DNA of 34,681 nt from Gemmatimonadota bacterium (GCA_003220935.1 QHTT01000049.1:1-34681); one strand, 5' to 3'; shown: positions 1 through 8,443, numbered from the stretch's first letter. Translations and numbers: made by a program. The notes: generated from the letters alone by a model not told the origin.

Positions 1-1062
1 GAGGCCGATGCCGCGGCGACCGTCCGGGAGCGGCTCGCGGCGGCGTTCCGCGGGGAGGTGCAACGGTTCGAGGTGGCGGGCCGGCGGGAGGACGGGACCA
101 AAGGCTTGAGCGCCATGCTGTACGCCCCGGTGCGCGAGCGCGGCGAGGTCACACGGGTCCTCGCCCTCGGCCGGGACATCACCGATCAGAAGCACACGGA
201 GCACCAGCTCCAGCAGGCCGAGAAGCTGAGCGCCATGGGTCAGCTCGTGAGCGGCGTCGCGCACGAGATCAACAACCCGGCGGCGATCATCTCGGGATTC
301 GCGCAGACGCTGCTGCTCGACGTGGTGAAGCCCGAGCAGCGCGAGATGCTGCAGATGATTTACGACGAGGCCACCCGCATCGGACGCATCACCGCGAACC
401 TGTTGGCGTTCGCCCGGGCGGGAGGCTCGCAGCGGACGCTCGTGGACCTGAACGACATCGTGCGTCGCACCTTCGCCCTCCGCTCCTATCACCTCACGAC
501 GCTCAACATCGCCGTGACGCTCGAGCTCTCGCCCGCGGAGCCCAAGTTCTGGGCCGATCCCTCCGAGCTGCAGCAGATGCTCCTCAACCTGCTCATCAAC
601 GCGGAGCAGGCGCTGGTGTCGGTCGAGACGCCGCGGACGATCGTCGTACGGACGGCGACGAGCGAGGAAGAGGTACGACTCGAGGTCGCCGACTCGGGGC
701 CAGGCATCGCGCCCGAAATCCGGGCCAAGATCTTCGACCCGTTCTTCACCACCAAGCCGGAGGGCGTCGGCACGGGACTGGGTCTATCGATCTGTTACGG
801 CATCGCGCGCGAGCACGGCGGCCGCATCTGGGCGGACTCGCAACCGGGCCGCGGCGCGACCTTCTATGTTGCGCTACCCCGCGATCCACGCCGCGAGGGA
901 CGCCCGGTCCCCGAATCGCCCGCCCCCCCCCCCTGCCCCCGCCCCGCCGTCGCCGGCGGCGGACACCATCACGGTGCTCATCGTCGACGACGAGACCGCC
1001 CTACGCAACGCCCTGCTCCGCTACCTCGGACGGCGCGGGATCCAGGGGCACGGGGTGGCTGA
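1..1062 (+). CDS. Hybrid sensor histidine kinase, 5'-truncated, frameshifted at its 3' end
   Basis: The frame is open from base 1, so the gene begins upstream of the window. The order is the end of a PAS/PAC module (ending [13 protein letters not shown], about bases 160-190), a HisKA dimerisation domain with the phospho-acceptor His in VAHEINNP (codon at 262-264), then a HATPase_c domain with N-box [10 protein letters not shown]1 box ADSGPGIAP and G2 box GTGLGLSI. These are the full set of catalytic boxes of an orthodox histidine kinase, which autophosphorylates on His and passes phosphate to a receiver Asp. From about base 935 the protein becomes a Pro/Arg/His-rich tail that resembles out-of-frame coding. 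The receiver domain continues in the next frame after an 11-C run. Removing one C would fuse kinase and receiver, so 936-1062 is probably not real coding sequence in this frame. Confidence 0.9.
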   Translation, partial: EADAAATVRERLAAAFRGEVQRFEVAGRREDGTKGLSAMLYAPVRERGEVTRVLALGRDITDQKHTEHQLQQAEKLSAMGQLVSGVAHEINNPAAIISGFAQTLLLDVVKPEQREMLQMIYDEATRIGRITANLLAFARAGGSQRTLVDLNDIVRRTFALRSYHLTTLNIAVTLELSPAEPKFWADPSELQQMLLNLLINAEQALVSVETPRTIVVRTATSEEEVRLEVADSGPGIAPEIRAKIFDPFFTTKPEGVGTGLGLSICYGIAREHGGRIWADSQPGRGATFYVALPRDPRREGRPVPESPAPPPCPRPAVAGGGHHHGAHRRRRDRPTQRPAPLPRTARDPGARGG

Positions 1063-1360
1063 CGGCGCCGACGCGTTACGGGCGCTCGAGCAGCGGGAGT
1101 TCCAGGTGATCATCTCGGACGTGCGGATGCCGGGAATGAGCGGCCGCGAGTTCATGGAGCGGCTGCGGCGCGACCGACCCGACCTCATGGCTCGGCTCAT
1201 CTTCAGCACCGGCGACACGTTCGCGCCGGATACAGCGGCGTTGATCAAGGAAGCTGCCCTCCCGACCGTGACCAAGCCGTTCGACTTCGGGGAGCTCGAG
1301 CGGGTGATCCGCCGGGTCGCGGCCGAGGCGGACCGCCGGCGCCCTATGGCTTCGGCGTGA
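866..1360 (+). CDS. Receiver (REC) domain, probably the C-terminal part of the hybrid kinase
   Basis: A complete CheY-like receiver: acidic pair in VLIVDDE (residues 41-42), phospho-acceptor Asp85 in IISDVRMPG, Thr115 in FSTGD and Lys137 in TKPF. The only in-frame upstream start (866) lies inside the kinase gene and would add about 30 residues of Pro-rich sequence with no recognisable fold. No ribosome-binding site supports a separate start. The simplest reading is the receiver module of the preceding kinase, displaced by one base at the C run at 923-933. An independent single-domain response regulator is possible but less likely. The 3' end overlaps the convergent usher gene by 17 bp. Confidence 0.8.
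   Translation: MLRYPAIHAARDARSPNRPPPPPAPAPPSPAADTITVLIVDDETALRNALLRYLGRRGIQGHGVADGADALRALEQREFQVIISDVRMPGMSGREFMERLRRDRPDLMARLIFSTGDTFAPDTAALIKEAALPTVTKPFDFGELERVIRRVAAEADRRRPMASA
923..933 (+). repeat. Run of 11 C at the kinase/receiver junction
   Basis: Eleven consecutive C lie exactly where the coding frame jumps from the kinase (frame 1) to the receiver (frame 2). Ten C would restore one continuous reading frame. It may be a sequencing error, a slippage site or a phase-variable tract. Confidence 0.9.
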
Positions 1361-3998
1361 GCAGTACCTCGAGTCCCGAGAGGCCGGCCCCGGTGGTGGT
1401 GGGGGCCACGGTGAGGCGGAGCGGTTGGGCCGAGGCGCCGAGCACTTCGAGCACGCGCGCGTCCACCGTCAGATCATAGACGCCCGGCTTCACGCCCAGC
1501 GTGTAGAAGTCCCCGTCGGAGAAGGTCGTGAAACTGCGGCGCTCGCCCGTACGGCGATCCGTCAGGATGAGCGTGACGCCGGCGAGCCCCTGCGGACCTT
1601 GTGGGGTCGCGCGGCGCACCCGCCCCTCTACCACGCCAGCGCGGACCAGCGGGATATCCAGCGTGCGGAACCGATTGGGCCCTGGCTCGATGCTCACCGC
1701 GCCGAACGCCGGCACCAGCAGCGGCGAGTCGATCGAGAGCGAGTCGACCGTCACGAGGACCGGCTCGAAGGGCACGAGGTCCCAGACTCCGAACCAGCCG
1801 CTCGAGTCCGAGCGCGCGCTGTTGCTGCCCACGAGCACCCGCACACCCGGTACGGCCGGCTCGCCCGGATCCCGACGCCCGTTGGCGTTCTCATCCAGGA
1901 ACACGCGGCCGGTGAGCCCCGCGCGCTCGAGCGAAGGGCCAGGCGCATAGGTCAACCGCCCGTTCGAGCGGTTCCACAGGACCGACCCCTGCACAAACTG
2001 TGAGGCGGTCGTCCCGCCAGCCGTCGGCGCGCTGACCAGGGTCAGCGTCCGCACCGCCGGGAGGTAACTCGACAGCGTAAACGTGAAGGTCGCGCCGGGA
2101 CTGCCGTGCAGCTTGCCCACGCCCACCTCGAGCCGCACGCCGGACCAGAGCGGCCGCGCGGCGAACAGCTGGACGGCCTGCAACGCGCCGTCGAGTTGCT
2201 GCTCCACGTGCCCGCGCATCCAGACCGCGCCGAGCACGGGCCCCAGTGCCGGGCGCGGCAGGGCGAACACATCGAGCCCGGCGAAGGGGCTCGTCGTGGC
2301 GACGCCGCCTGCAGGAGCGTCGCGCAGCAGGCGCACGAACGGCACCAACCGCACGTCGTGCGCCTGGACCGAGGCGCCGAGCCGAGCCGTCGTGGTCCCG
2401 CCCGTCGCGGTGCGCGTGCCACCGAACTGCCCATCCAAGAAGAAGAAGCCGGACGCGGGGATCGGTCGGAGGAAACCGGTGACCCCCCACGCCGAGCGCA
2501 GGGCGGGCGCTTGGAGGGCGGGGGCCGTATCGTGGGCGTAGGCCGTGTAGCCCGCGCTCAGTTGCAGGTTGAGCGAGGGCTCGAATTGCACGCCCGCCGT
2601 GGCCGAGGCGCCGCCCACGCCTTCGACGCTCACCGCCCAGGCGTTGGTCGGGTTCAGCACCATCGCCATATAGGGATGGGTGCGGTTCGCGAGGCTGTCG
2701 CGCCAGAACTGCTCCACGCCGGCCCGCACCGTCCAGCGCTCCGTGATCCCGTAGCGCAAATCGAGGTTGCCGGTGGCGCGGCAGGTCGGCGCCGTGCACC
2801 GCCCCGCCGAGAAGCCGTACTCGAACTGGCGCGCGGGCAGCAGCTCGGTCAGCACGCGGTAGGTGCGGTTGAACTGCCGGACTTCCCCCAACGGCCCGTA
2901 CGCCACGAAGTCGACCGGGTTCTCGCCGTAGCGCACGGGGAGATCGACTGCGAACCGGCCCTGGCGGTCGGTCGAATCCAACCCGACCAGGTCAGCGCCG
3001 CGGTACGCCTCCACCGACCACCCGGGGTCGAGCTGGCCGTCGTAGCGGGTCGCCCCGAGGAGCGAGGGCCGGAGATAGGGCGCGTTGGTCACCAGCAGAC
3101 CGCGCTGGGACCGCAGGCGCGGACCGGTGGTGAAGCCGTCACCAAGCCGCAGCTGCTTTACCCACTGGCGGTCGCGCCACACCCCAGTCCACGATCCCGA
3201 GCCCCGCGCGTGGGCGTCCCCCGTGGTCCCGACGCTTTGCACGCCGAGCTCGAGCGAGCCGCCCAACGCGTCGGCGCCCAGCCCCACCGAATAAGCGCCG
3301 CCACCCAGCGGCTGCTCGCCGGCCGCGAGGAACGAGTAGTCCACCACCAAGCCGTCCCAGCGGGGGCGCTCGAGAGCGAGGGCCCGCTCGGGCTGGACGC
3401 CGCGCGTCCTCTGGAGAAAGGCCGCCCGCGCCGCCTCGCGCCGCAGCCGCCAGCCGATCGGCAGCTTACCGTCATCCACCAGCGTGACGGACAGCTCTCC
3501 CCAATCCACCAGGATGCGCGACTCGAGTAGCTCGCTGAGCCGGCGGGCGCCGACGTACAGCTCGTTGTCGTGGAAGAAGCGATACGCGGGCTCGATCTCC
3601 ACGCGCCGCGTCCCCAAGCTCATCGTGTCGCGGTGCACGTCGATCAGCAAGCGGCGGCCGCCCGGATTCACGGTCGCTTCGAGCCGGCCGTCCAGTGACA
3701 GCCGGTACCCGGCCTCTCCCAGCTGGAGCAACGTGGTCACGGGTAGAAGCGCTTCGGCACCGACGCGGTACGCGGATACGGTGCGACTCGCGGCCCTGCC
3801 GACCTGGAGCTCCACCAAGACCGGCTCTGGCTCGGAGTCGGGCGACTCGTTCTGCGCGCGGAACGCCTTGAGAGAATCGCGTGCAGTATCCGGCGCGAAG
3901 CGGCGCGGCGGCACCGCTGCAGCAGCGGCACGGCTGGCGGCAGCGACGGCGGCGAACGCGACGAGCCACGCGAGCGCCACATCCACGAGACGTCTCAT
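1344..3998 (-). CDS. FimD-like outer-membrane usher with Ig-like C-terminal extension
   Basis: An 884-residue protein with a signal peptide (about residues 1-28). The N-terminal region (about 60-180) is followed by a beta-strand-rich barrel region. Residue block 280-310 carries the usher-like pattern QLRLGDGFTTG...QRGLLVTNAPYLRP, and 325-385 reads as the plug domain (GWSVEAYRG, GRFAVDLPVRYGEN, FVAYGPLGEVRQ). Ushers are outer-membrane pores that take chaperone-subunit complexes and polymerise pili. The C-terminal 195 residues contain an SdrD-B-like module (GLTGRVFLDENANGRRDPGE, about 694-785), whose Asp/Asn loop may bind calcium, and a second Ig/carboxypeptidase-regulatory-like module (787-875). 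Classical ushers end in CTD1/CTD2 instead. The gene overlaps the chaperone gene by 4 bp (ATGA), implying coupled translation. Family assignment is from motifs and neighbours; sequence identity to FimD is clearly low. Confidence 0.82.
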   Translation of the reverse strand: MRRLVDVALAWLVAFAAVAAASRAAAAAVPPRRFAPDTARDSLKAFRAQNESPDSEPEPVLVELQVGRAASRTVSAYRVGAEALLPVTTLLQLGEAGYRLSLDGRLEATVNPGGRRLLIDVHRDTMSLGTRRVEIEPAYRFFHDNELYVGARRLSELLESRILVDWGELSVTLVDDGKLPIGWRLRREAARAAFLQRTRGVQPERALALERPRWDGLVVDYSFLAAGEQPLGGGAYSVGLGADALGGSLELGVQSVGTTGDAHARGSGSWTGVWRDRQWVKQLRLGDGFTTGPRLRSQRGLLVTNAPYLRPSLLGATRYDGQLDPGWSVEAYRGADLVGLDSTDRQGRFAVDLPVRYGENPVDFVAYGPLGEVRQFNRTYRVLTELLPARQFEYGFSAGRCTAPTCRATGNLDLRYGITERWTVRAGVEQFWRDSLANRTHPYMAMVLNPTNAWAVSVEGVGGASATAGVQFEPSLNLQLSAGYTAYAHDTAPALQAPALRSAWGVTGFLRPIPASGFFFLDGQFGGTRTATGGTTTARLGASVQAHDVRLVPFVRLLRDAPAGGVATTSPFAGLDVFALPRPALGPVLGAVWMRGHVEQQLDGALQAVQLFAARPLWSGVRLEVGVGKLHGSPGATFTFTLSSYLPAVRTLTLVSAPTAGGTTASQFVQGSVLWNRSNGRLTYAPGPSLERAGLTGRVFLDENANGRRDPGEPAVPGVRVLVGSNSARSDSSGWFGVWDLVPFEPVLVTVDSLSIDSPLLVPAFGAVSIEPGPNRFRTLDIPLVRAGVVEGRVRRATPQGPQGLAGVTLILTDRRTGERRSFTTFSDGDFYTLGVKPGVYDLTVDARVLEVLGASAQPLRLTVAPTTTGAGLSGLEVLLTPKP

Positions 3999-4828
3999 GG
4001 CAGGCGCAGCTCCAGCGAGTCGCGCACCGCCGCAGCCTGGAGCACCACTGCCGGGTCGAGGTCCTCACGCTCGGTCACGAGCTCGTAGCGTAGCAGGTAG
4101 CGACCGCGCGCGAGCCCCCTCGCCGAGAGCGCGTAGCGCGGCTCCATCACGAAGTACACGCCGATCGGAGCGCTCAACGTGCTCCGCACCGTGCCCGTCG
4201 AATCCACCAGCGCCGCCCGGACCGTCCCGACGTACGCCGCCGTGCCTCGGCGCTCCAGACGGCTCCACGTCTCGACCGAATCGCCGACCAGGTGCGCCCG
4301 CAGCTGCGAAAGCGCGACCCCCGTCGCCACGGGCCCTTTGCGGTACGCCAGGCCGATGTTGGTGTTCACGACCAGGTTGAGCTGCACGCGCACGGCCGCT
4401 GTGTCGCCTACGCCGGCGACCGGAAGCCTCCCGCCCCGCGCCGAGATGATCAGACGCGCCCAGTACTCGCCGTCCGGCAGTCCCGCCGGGGGCGTAGCGA
4501 GCAAACGCACGGTCTGCCGCTGGAGCGGCGCTATCGTGAGGCGCCGCGGAAAGGCCTGGACCCAGGCCGCGGCAGACGGTAATGTCGAGTCGGGCTGGTC
4601 CACCGTCCGGAGAGCGAAATGGCCCAGCGAGTCGGTGACGGGATACCCGAACGCCGTCGAGATCGTAACCTCGGCCGCGTCACGGTTGGGGTTATACAGC
4701 GTCACTGTGCCGCTGCGGCGCGCGTGATCGATGTAGATCGCGTGCGGCGCGACGAGTACTCCCTGGGCGGCGAGCGGCGCGCCGGCGCCGAACGCGAGCA
4801 CGAGTGGCAGCAGGAGCGGGCGGGGCAT
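3995..4828 (-). CDS. PapD-like periplasmic pilus chaperone
   Basis: A 277-residue protein with a signal peptide (residues 1-21, ending PLAAQG). The N-terminal Ig-like domain shows the chaperone pattern: first strand VLVAPHAIYIDHARRSGTVT, then LYNPNRDAAEVTI, and the G1-strand/hinge region FPRRLTIAPLQRQTVRL...PPAGLPDGEYWARL. PapD-family chaperones donate their G1 strand to complete the fold of pilus subunits in the periplasm. The gene lies between the subunit genes and the usher. Its start overlaps the upstream subunit stop (TGATG) and its own stop overlaps the usher start (ATGA). It is longer than a typical chaperone of about 230 residues, and its second domain is divergent. Confidence 0.82.
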   Translation of the reverse strand: MPRPLLLPLVLAFGAGAPLAAQGVLVAPHAIYIDHARRSGTVTLYNPNRDAAEVTISTAFGYPVTDSLGHFALRTVDQPDSTLPSAAAWVQAFPRRLTIAPLQRQTVRLLATPPAGLPDGEYWARLIISARGGRLPVAGVGDTAAVRVQLNLVVNTNIGLAYRKGPVATGVALSQLRAHLVGDSVETWSRLERRGTAAYVGTVRAALVDSTGTVRSTLSAPIGVYFVMEPRYALSARGLARGRYLLRYELVTEREDLDPAVVLQAAAVRDSLELRLP

Positions 4829-5283
4829 CAGAAGAACACCACCGTGAGGGTGACGGTCCCAGTGTAGTTGCCGGCGCGCTGGCCAGCGCTTGGGTCTGCC
4901 GTGCCGCCCAAGAACACCGAGGCCCGGTTGGCCACGAAGGTCGCCAGATACGGCGTCCGAGGATCGAAGGCCACTTGATTATTGATGGACTGCGATGCCG
5001 AGAAGCCTCCGTCACTGCCGCCGAACACGAGTGGCAGCGTCGCGCCCGCCGGACCCGTCATCACGGCCGGCAGTAAGAAGGTGAGGGACGCGGTGCCGCC
5101 CGGGTGCCCCTTCAGGTCGAACTGGCCGCTGTTCGCGGGATCAGTGCGCGACACGACGCTCGCCACCCCCGGAAACACCGTCCCGAAGCTGAGCGGCCGG
5201 ACGCCGGTCACGCTCGTCTGCTGCCCGGCCAGGGGCAGCGTCGCGGCGCAGACGAGCGACAGGATCGTCAAAGGAGCACGCAT
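4828..5283 (-). CDS. DUF4402-like secreted pilus subunit (second subunit gene)
   Basis: A 151-residue protein. The start at 5283 is chosen because a clean signal peptide (MRAPLTILSLVCAATLPLAG) begins there; the frame extends upstream to 5349 without added sense. The mature N-terminus has the pattern TSVTGVRPLSFGTVFPGV seen in the neighbouring subunit, and the protein ends NYTGTVTLTVVFF. That alternating hydrophobic final strand is typical of DUF4402 and chaperone/usher subunits. It shares GTVFPGV/GPVFPGV, a middle TASLTFLLPA strand and the final strand with the upstream gene, so the two are paralogues. It probably encodes a minor or tip subunit assembled by the adjacent chaperone and usher. 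The ribosome-binding site is weak. Confidence 0.75.
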   Translation of the reverse strand: MRAPLTILSLVCAATLPLAGQQTSVTGVRPLSFGTVFPGVASVVSRTDPANSGQFDLKGHPGGTASLTFLLPAVMTGPAGATLPLVFGGSDGGFSASQSINNQVAFDPRTPYLATFVANRASVFLGGTADPSAGQRAGNYTGTVTLTVVFF

Positions 5284-5307
5284 GGGCTGTTGGTCCGCTT
5301 GCGACGG

Positions 5308-5343
5308 CGCCGGCAGAGGGTCTGGACCACACCCCTGCCGGCG
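5308..5343 (-). terminator. Stem-loop between the two pilus-subunit genes
   Basis: Arms at 5308-5321 and 5331-5343 pair as a 9-bp perfect GC-rich stem plus 4 bp beyond a one-base bulge, with a 9-nt loop. There is no U tract, so it is more likely an mRNA-stabilising or attenuating hairpin than a full terminator. It would favour expression of the first subunit over the downstream genes. Confidence 0.45.
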
Positions 5344-5374
5344 TCTCACAATCCGACCTCCAGAGCTGGAGCGG

Positions 5375-5869
5375 TTAGTACGTCACCGTCATCTGCACGG
5401 TGCCGACGTATGCGCCCGCCACCTGGCTCACCGACGGGGTCACCGTCGCCCCCACGAACACGAACAGGGACCCGGTCCCACTGAACGTGGCGGCCGTGGC
5501 ACCGGCGGAGGGCGTGAAGCCCGAGCCGGCGGGATCGTTGACCCCATTCCAACTGCCGACCCAGCTCGCGATCGGGAGGTTGTTCGCGCCGAAGGTGAGG
5601 TTCGCCGGGACCACGAACGTCATGCTCACTGGGGCGCTGGCTTGACCGGTGACATCGAATCGGCCGGCGCCGACACTAGCAAGCGTGATGGCCTTTGGCA
5701 CGCCCGGAAAGACGGGGCCGAACGTCAGATTGTTGCCGGCCAAGACCACGATCGGCTGCTGCACCGCGGCCGACACGTTGATGCTGGCGTTATTCTGGGC
5801 TTGCGCGGCGACAGCTCCAGCCGTCAGCAGCGCCAGCGCAATGATCGTAACCTTCGTAGCGGTATACAT
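5375..5869 (-). CDS. DUF4402-like secreted pilus subunit, probably the major pilin
   Basis: A 164-residue protein with a signal peptide (residues 1-24, cleavage near AAQAQ). The mature sequence begins ASINVSAAVQQPIVV, a candidate donor-strand N-terminal extension. LTFGPVFPGVPKAI and VSMTFVVPANL follow, and the protein ends YVGTVQMTVTY. This is the DUF4402 pattern of short beta-rich secreted proteins, some of which are pilin-like. It is first in the unit of subunit, subunit, chaperone and usher, after a long low-GC leader region, and has a purine-rich ribosome-binding region (GGAGAGGG then AAAGG) before the ATG. First position and the hairpin behind it suggest the most abundant subunit. The pilus role is inferred from its neighbours. 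Confidence 0.78.
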   Translation of the reverse strand: MYTATKVTIIALALLTAGAVAAQAQNNASINVSAAVQQPIVVLAGNNLTFGPVFPGVPKAITLASVGAGRFDVTGQASAPVSMTFVVPANLTFGANNLPIASWVGSWNGVNDPAGSGFTPSAGATAATFSGTGSLFVFVGATVTPSVSQVAGAYVGTVQMTVTY

Positions 5870-6233
5870 TTGCCTTTACCCTCTCCTATGGAGGCAGAAC
5901 GCGCACTGTCACGTCACTTTAGGGGAGCGGCTGCCTGTTGCGCTCCAGCCACACAACGGGAAAGCAAGACGTATGCCCGACCCATAACTACTCGGCAACT
6001 GTCAAATTTCCGTACAGATCGGCTACATCGGGATAGACCAATCTAGGGATGGGGCTTGCGTGCGCAACGGCGCATTACCGTCAACAATTAGACACAAGGG
6101 GCTAGTATACTACGCTCACGGTGATCAACCTATCGCGTTTCACAGCAATCACTTAACAGCATGGATCGGTCGGGCACGCACCCTGCTTTGACCACTGCCG
6201 GGAGACGCCCTCACTCGATCCGAGGAGTAGGAC
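5870..6233. promoter_or_regulatory. Divergent, relatively AT-rich intergenic region upstream of the pilus locus
   Basis: These 364 bp contain no gene and have visibly lower GC than the surroundings, typical of a regulated promoter region. On the plus strand a strong -10 hexamer, TATACT (6106-6111), has only a weak -35 (TCAACA, 19-nt spacer) and would give a leader of about 115 nt for the gene at 6234. The -10 lies inside the palindrome AGTATACT (6104-6111). On the minus strand a perfect -35 TTGACA (6005-6000) points at the major pilin, but I find no good -10 at standard spacing. Confidence 0.4.
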
Positions 6234-6554
6234 ATGCCACACCGATGCCGGTTCACAATCCCGCGGGCGACCGCCCTACCCGTGCTCCTCGCCGGGGCCG
6301 TCCTACTCCTGACGCGAGTCGCGAGCAGCCAGGCTCGCGGCAGTTTGCAAGTGACCGCGACCGTCGTCCAGACCCAGGCGGACTTCGATGGGCTCAAGGC
6401 CGCGAACCAGGCGGCGGTGAATTGGGCCGCCAATGGTCAGCAGGCTACTAACGATGTCTCGACAGTGGCGCAAGTGACGATCACACGCCCCGCCGATGCT
6501 CGCGAGGAAGCCTCGGCAGATCTCGTCGTCAGCATCGACTATTTGAAGAACTAG
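6234..6554 (+). CDS. Small secreted protein of unknown function
   Basis: A 106-residue protein with a long signal peptide (residues 1-35: basic start, hydrophobic core PVLLAGAVLLLTRVA, cleavage near SSQA). The mature part of about 70 residues starts GSLQVTATVV and ends ADLVVSIDYLKN, two probable beta strands around a Gln/Asn/Ala-rich middle. The start is supported by a GAGGAG ribosome-binding site 7 nt upstream. I recognise no family. Its position, divergent from the pilin operon, and its small secreted beta-type sequence allow an accessory or minor-subunit role, but nothing proves it. Its stop shares the palindrome CTAG (6551-6554) with the stop of the convergent FHA-protease gene. Confidence 0.6.
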   Translation: MPHRCRFTIPRATALPVLLAGAVLLLTRVASSQARGSLQVTATVVQTQADFDGLKAANQAAVNWAANGQQATNDVSTVAQVTITRPADAREEASADLVVSIDYLKN

Positions 6555-8443
6555 CGCAGCCCCAAGCGCTGCTTCAGGTCTGAGGGTAGCAGCGGAACCG
6601 CGTATTTGATGGGTACTGCCAGCGCGAACCCCGGCGCCTGGGGCAGTCCTGCCCTGTGGATTGCGATCACCTCACCGCTCGCGTTGAAGAGCGGGCTCCC
6701 CGATGATCCGCCGATCGTCATGCCGTCGAACTGGATCACGTCATCCGTCCCCCGGGAGATGATTCCGGCCGTCATCGAGGTTCGTACCAGCGCCGAGCGG
6801 AGGCGCGCGAAGCCGGAACCCGCTGGGAAGCCGATCAGCGCCGCCGGATCGCCTTGGCGCGCCTTGGTGCCAGCCCAGTCGATCGCGCTCAAGTACGGGC
6901 CCTGGTACCCGCGCATCTTCAATACGGCGATGTCGCGGTCCTGGGAGGCGGAGATCACCTCGGCCAGCCGCGCTTGCGCCTGGTCGGCCATAGTCACCCA
7001 GATGGTATCGGGCCGCGCATGCTGCGAGTCCGCGACCACGTGCCAGTTGGTCAACATGTAACCGTCGGCGCTGATCACGAACCCGGTGCCGTTGTAGTAG
7101 TCGCGCCCGAAGCTCACCGTGAGAAGACCCACCGCTCCCTGGCTCTGCTGCGCGATGGTTCCGAAGTCCGTAGCTCGGATGGCGCGCATCTTGGCGTCGA
7201 GACTCTGGGTCTGCTGCTCGGCTGCGATGACCGCCCGCCTGAGGCTGTCGATCGTCGCCTGCGACGGCTCCCGCTGCTCCGCGGCAGCGAGCTCGTCCCG
7301 TAGCCGCTGCACCTCGGTCTGGGCGGCGAGCCGGCGCTGCTCGCCCGCCTGCAGCTGTGACGACAGCGCTGCCTGGGCGCGCTCCAGCGCGGCCCGCAGC
7401 TCGGCCGTGCGGACCTCCGCCGACCGCAGCTGGGCCCGCAGGCTCTCCACCAGGGCCGCCGGCGCCGCGGTGGCCCGCGCCGCCGCGAGCTCCTGTCGCA
7501 GCCGCTCGGTCTCCGCGCGCGCGGAATCCCCGGCCGTACGGCGCTCCCGCTCCGTCTGCTGGACCTCCCCAGAGAGCAGCCAGTAGACGCCGTACACGCC
7601 GGCCCCGAGGACTAGAATCAGCAGCGCCACGAAGGCCGCCAGCCGGCGCTTCGCCTTCGCAATGGCCTCGCCGATCATGGCGCGCAGCGTTCTCGGACCC
7701 GGGCGTGCCTGCCGCCGCGCTGCCTGCAACTGAGGCGACGTGCCGAGCCCCTCGACGATCAAGACGGGCCCGCCCTGACCCAGCATGAGTCGGTCACCTA
7801 GACGGATGGGAATCGGCTCGGTCACCCGCTCGTCGTTCACGAACGTGCCGTTCGTGCTGTCGAGGTCGCGCACCATGAGGCCGCCGCTGGCACCCACCGT
7901 CAGCTCGGCGTGGATGCGGGAGACGATCGTGTCGGAGGGGTCGACCGGCTGGATTTCGCACTCGCGCCCACGGCCCAAGCGGATCCGGACGCCGCGCGCC
8001 TCGTACAGGCGCCCGGTGGCGGCGGCGAGCAGCGTCACGCCGTAGGCGCGTGCTTCCCGAGGCGTGTGGCGCTCCGTGGTGCGAGACGCTGCGGCGAGGC
8101 CCGGCTGCTCAGGGATCGTCGCCTCGAGCACGTCGGCGACCGCCGCCACGGAGAATCGCGGGCCGGTCTCGCCCAGCCCGATCACGTCGCCGGCCTTGAC
8201 CAGGGCTTCGGGCGCGAGGCGGCGTCCATTCAGGAACGTGCCGTTGCGGCTGCCCAGGTCGTTGAGCTGCCAACCGTTGGGTCCGTGGCGCAACTCGGCG
8301 TGGAACGCTGACACGACCCCGAGCTGCGCTCCACCCCCTGCCGGCACGACCGTGCAATCCGGGCTCCGGCCGAGCCGCGCGACCTCCTCGCGCACGTCCG
8401 TCGCGTTGTGGGTTCCGAGCTCGATCAGCCTGAGATACGGCAC
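6551..8443 (-). CDS. Membrane-anchored double-FHA trypsin-like (HtrA-type) serine protease
   Basis: A 630-residue protein from a GTG start. There are two FHA domains (about 1-100, LGRSPDC...NDLGSRNGTFLNG; about 138-232, LGRGRECEI...RDLDSTNGTFVND), which bind phosphothreonine peptides. One transmembrane helix (about 269-290), an Ala/Arg/Glu-rich coiled coil (about 295-420) and a trypsin-fold protease (about 430-630) follow. The catalytic triad is His468 (TNWHVV), Asp504 (DRDIAVLK) and Ser581 (GGSSGSPLF). No PDZ domain follows, unlike DegP. The predicted topology puts the FHA domains in the cytoplasm and the protease in the periplasm. Phosphorylation inside could therefore control proteolysis outside; that link is inference, supported by the Ser/Thr kinase gene nearby. 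A good promoter ends 6 nt before the start codon, so the message may be leaderless. Confidence 0.9.
   Translation of the reverse strand: MPYLRLIELGTHNATDVREEVARLGRSPDCTVVPAGGGAQLGVVSAFHAELRHGPNGWQLNDLGSRNGTFLNGRRLAPEALVKAGDVIGLGETGPRFSVAAVADVLEATIPEQPGLAAASRTTERHTPREARAYGVTLLAAATGRLYEARGVRIRLGRGRECEIQPVDPSDTIVSRIHAELTVGASGGLMVRDLDSTNGTFVNDERVTEPIPIRLGDRLMLGQGGPVLIVEGLGTSPQLQAARRQARPGPRTLRAMIGEAIAKAKRRLAAFVALLILVLGAGVYGVYWLLSGEVQQTERERRTAGDSARAETERLRQELAAARATAAPAALVESLRAQLRSAEVRTAELRAALERAQAALSSQLQAGEQRRLAAQTEVQRLRDELAAAEQREPSQATIDSLRRAVIAAEQQTQSLDAKMRAIRATDFGTIAQQSQGAVGLLTVSFGRDYYNGTGFVISADGYMLTNWHVVADSQHARPDTIWVTMADQAQARLAEVISASQDRDIAVLKMRGYQGPYLSAIDWAGTKARQGDPAALIGFPAGSGFARLRSALVRTSMTAGIISRGTDDVIQFDGMTIGGSSGSPLFNASGEVIAIHRAGLPQAPGFALAVPIKYAVPLLPSDLKQRLGLR

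Noticed and set aside
2106..3530. Long plus-strand frame opposite the usher gene (474 codons)
   Set aside because: It is Arg/Ala/His-rich, without domains, and lies wholly over the usher coding strand; long antisense frames are expected at this GC content.
5971..6005. Minus-strand TTGACA as a full pilin promoter
   Set aside because: No acceptable -10 at 15-19 nt; kept only as a note in the regulatory region.
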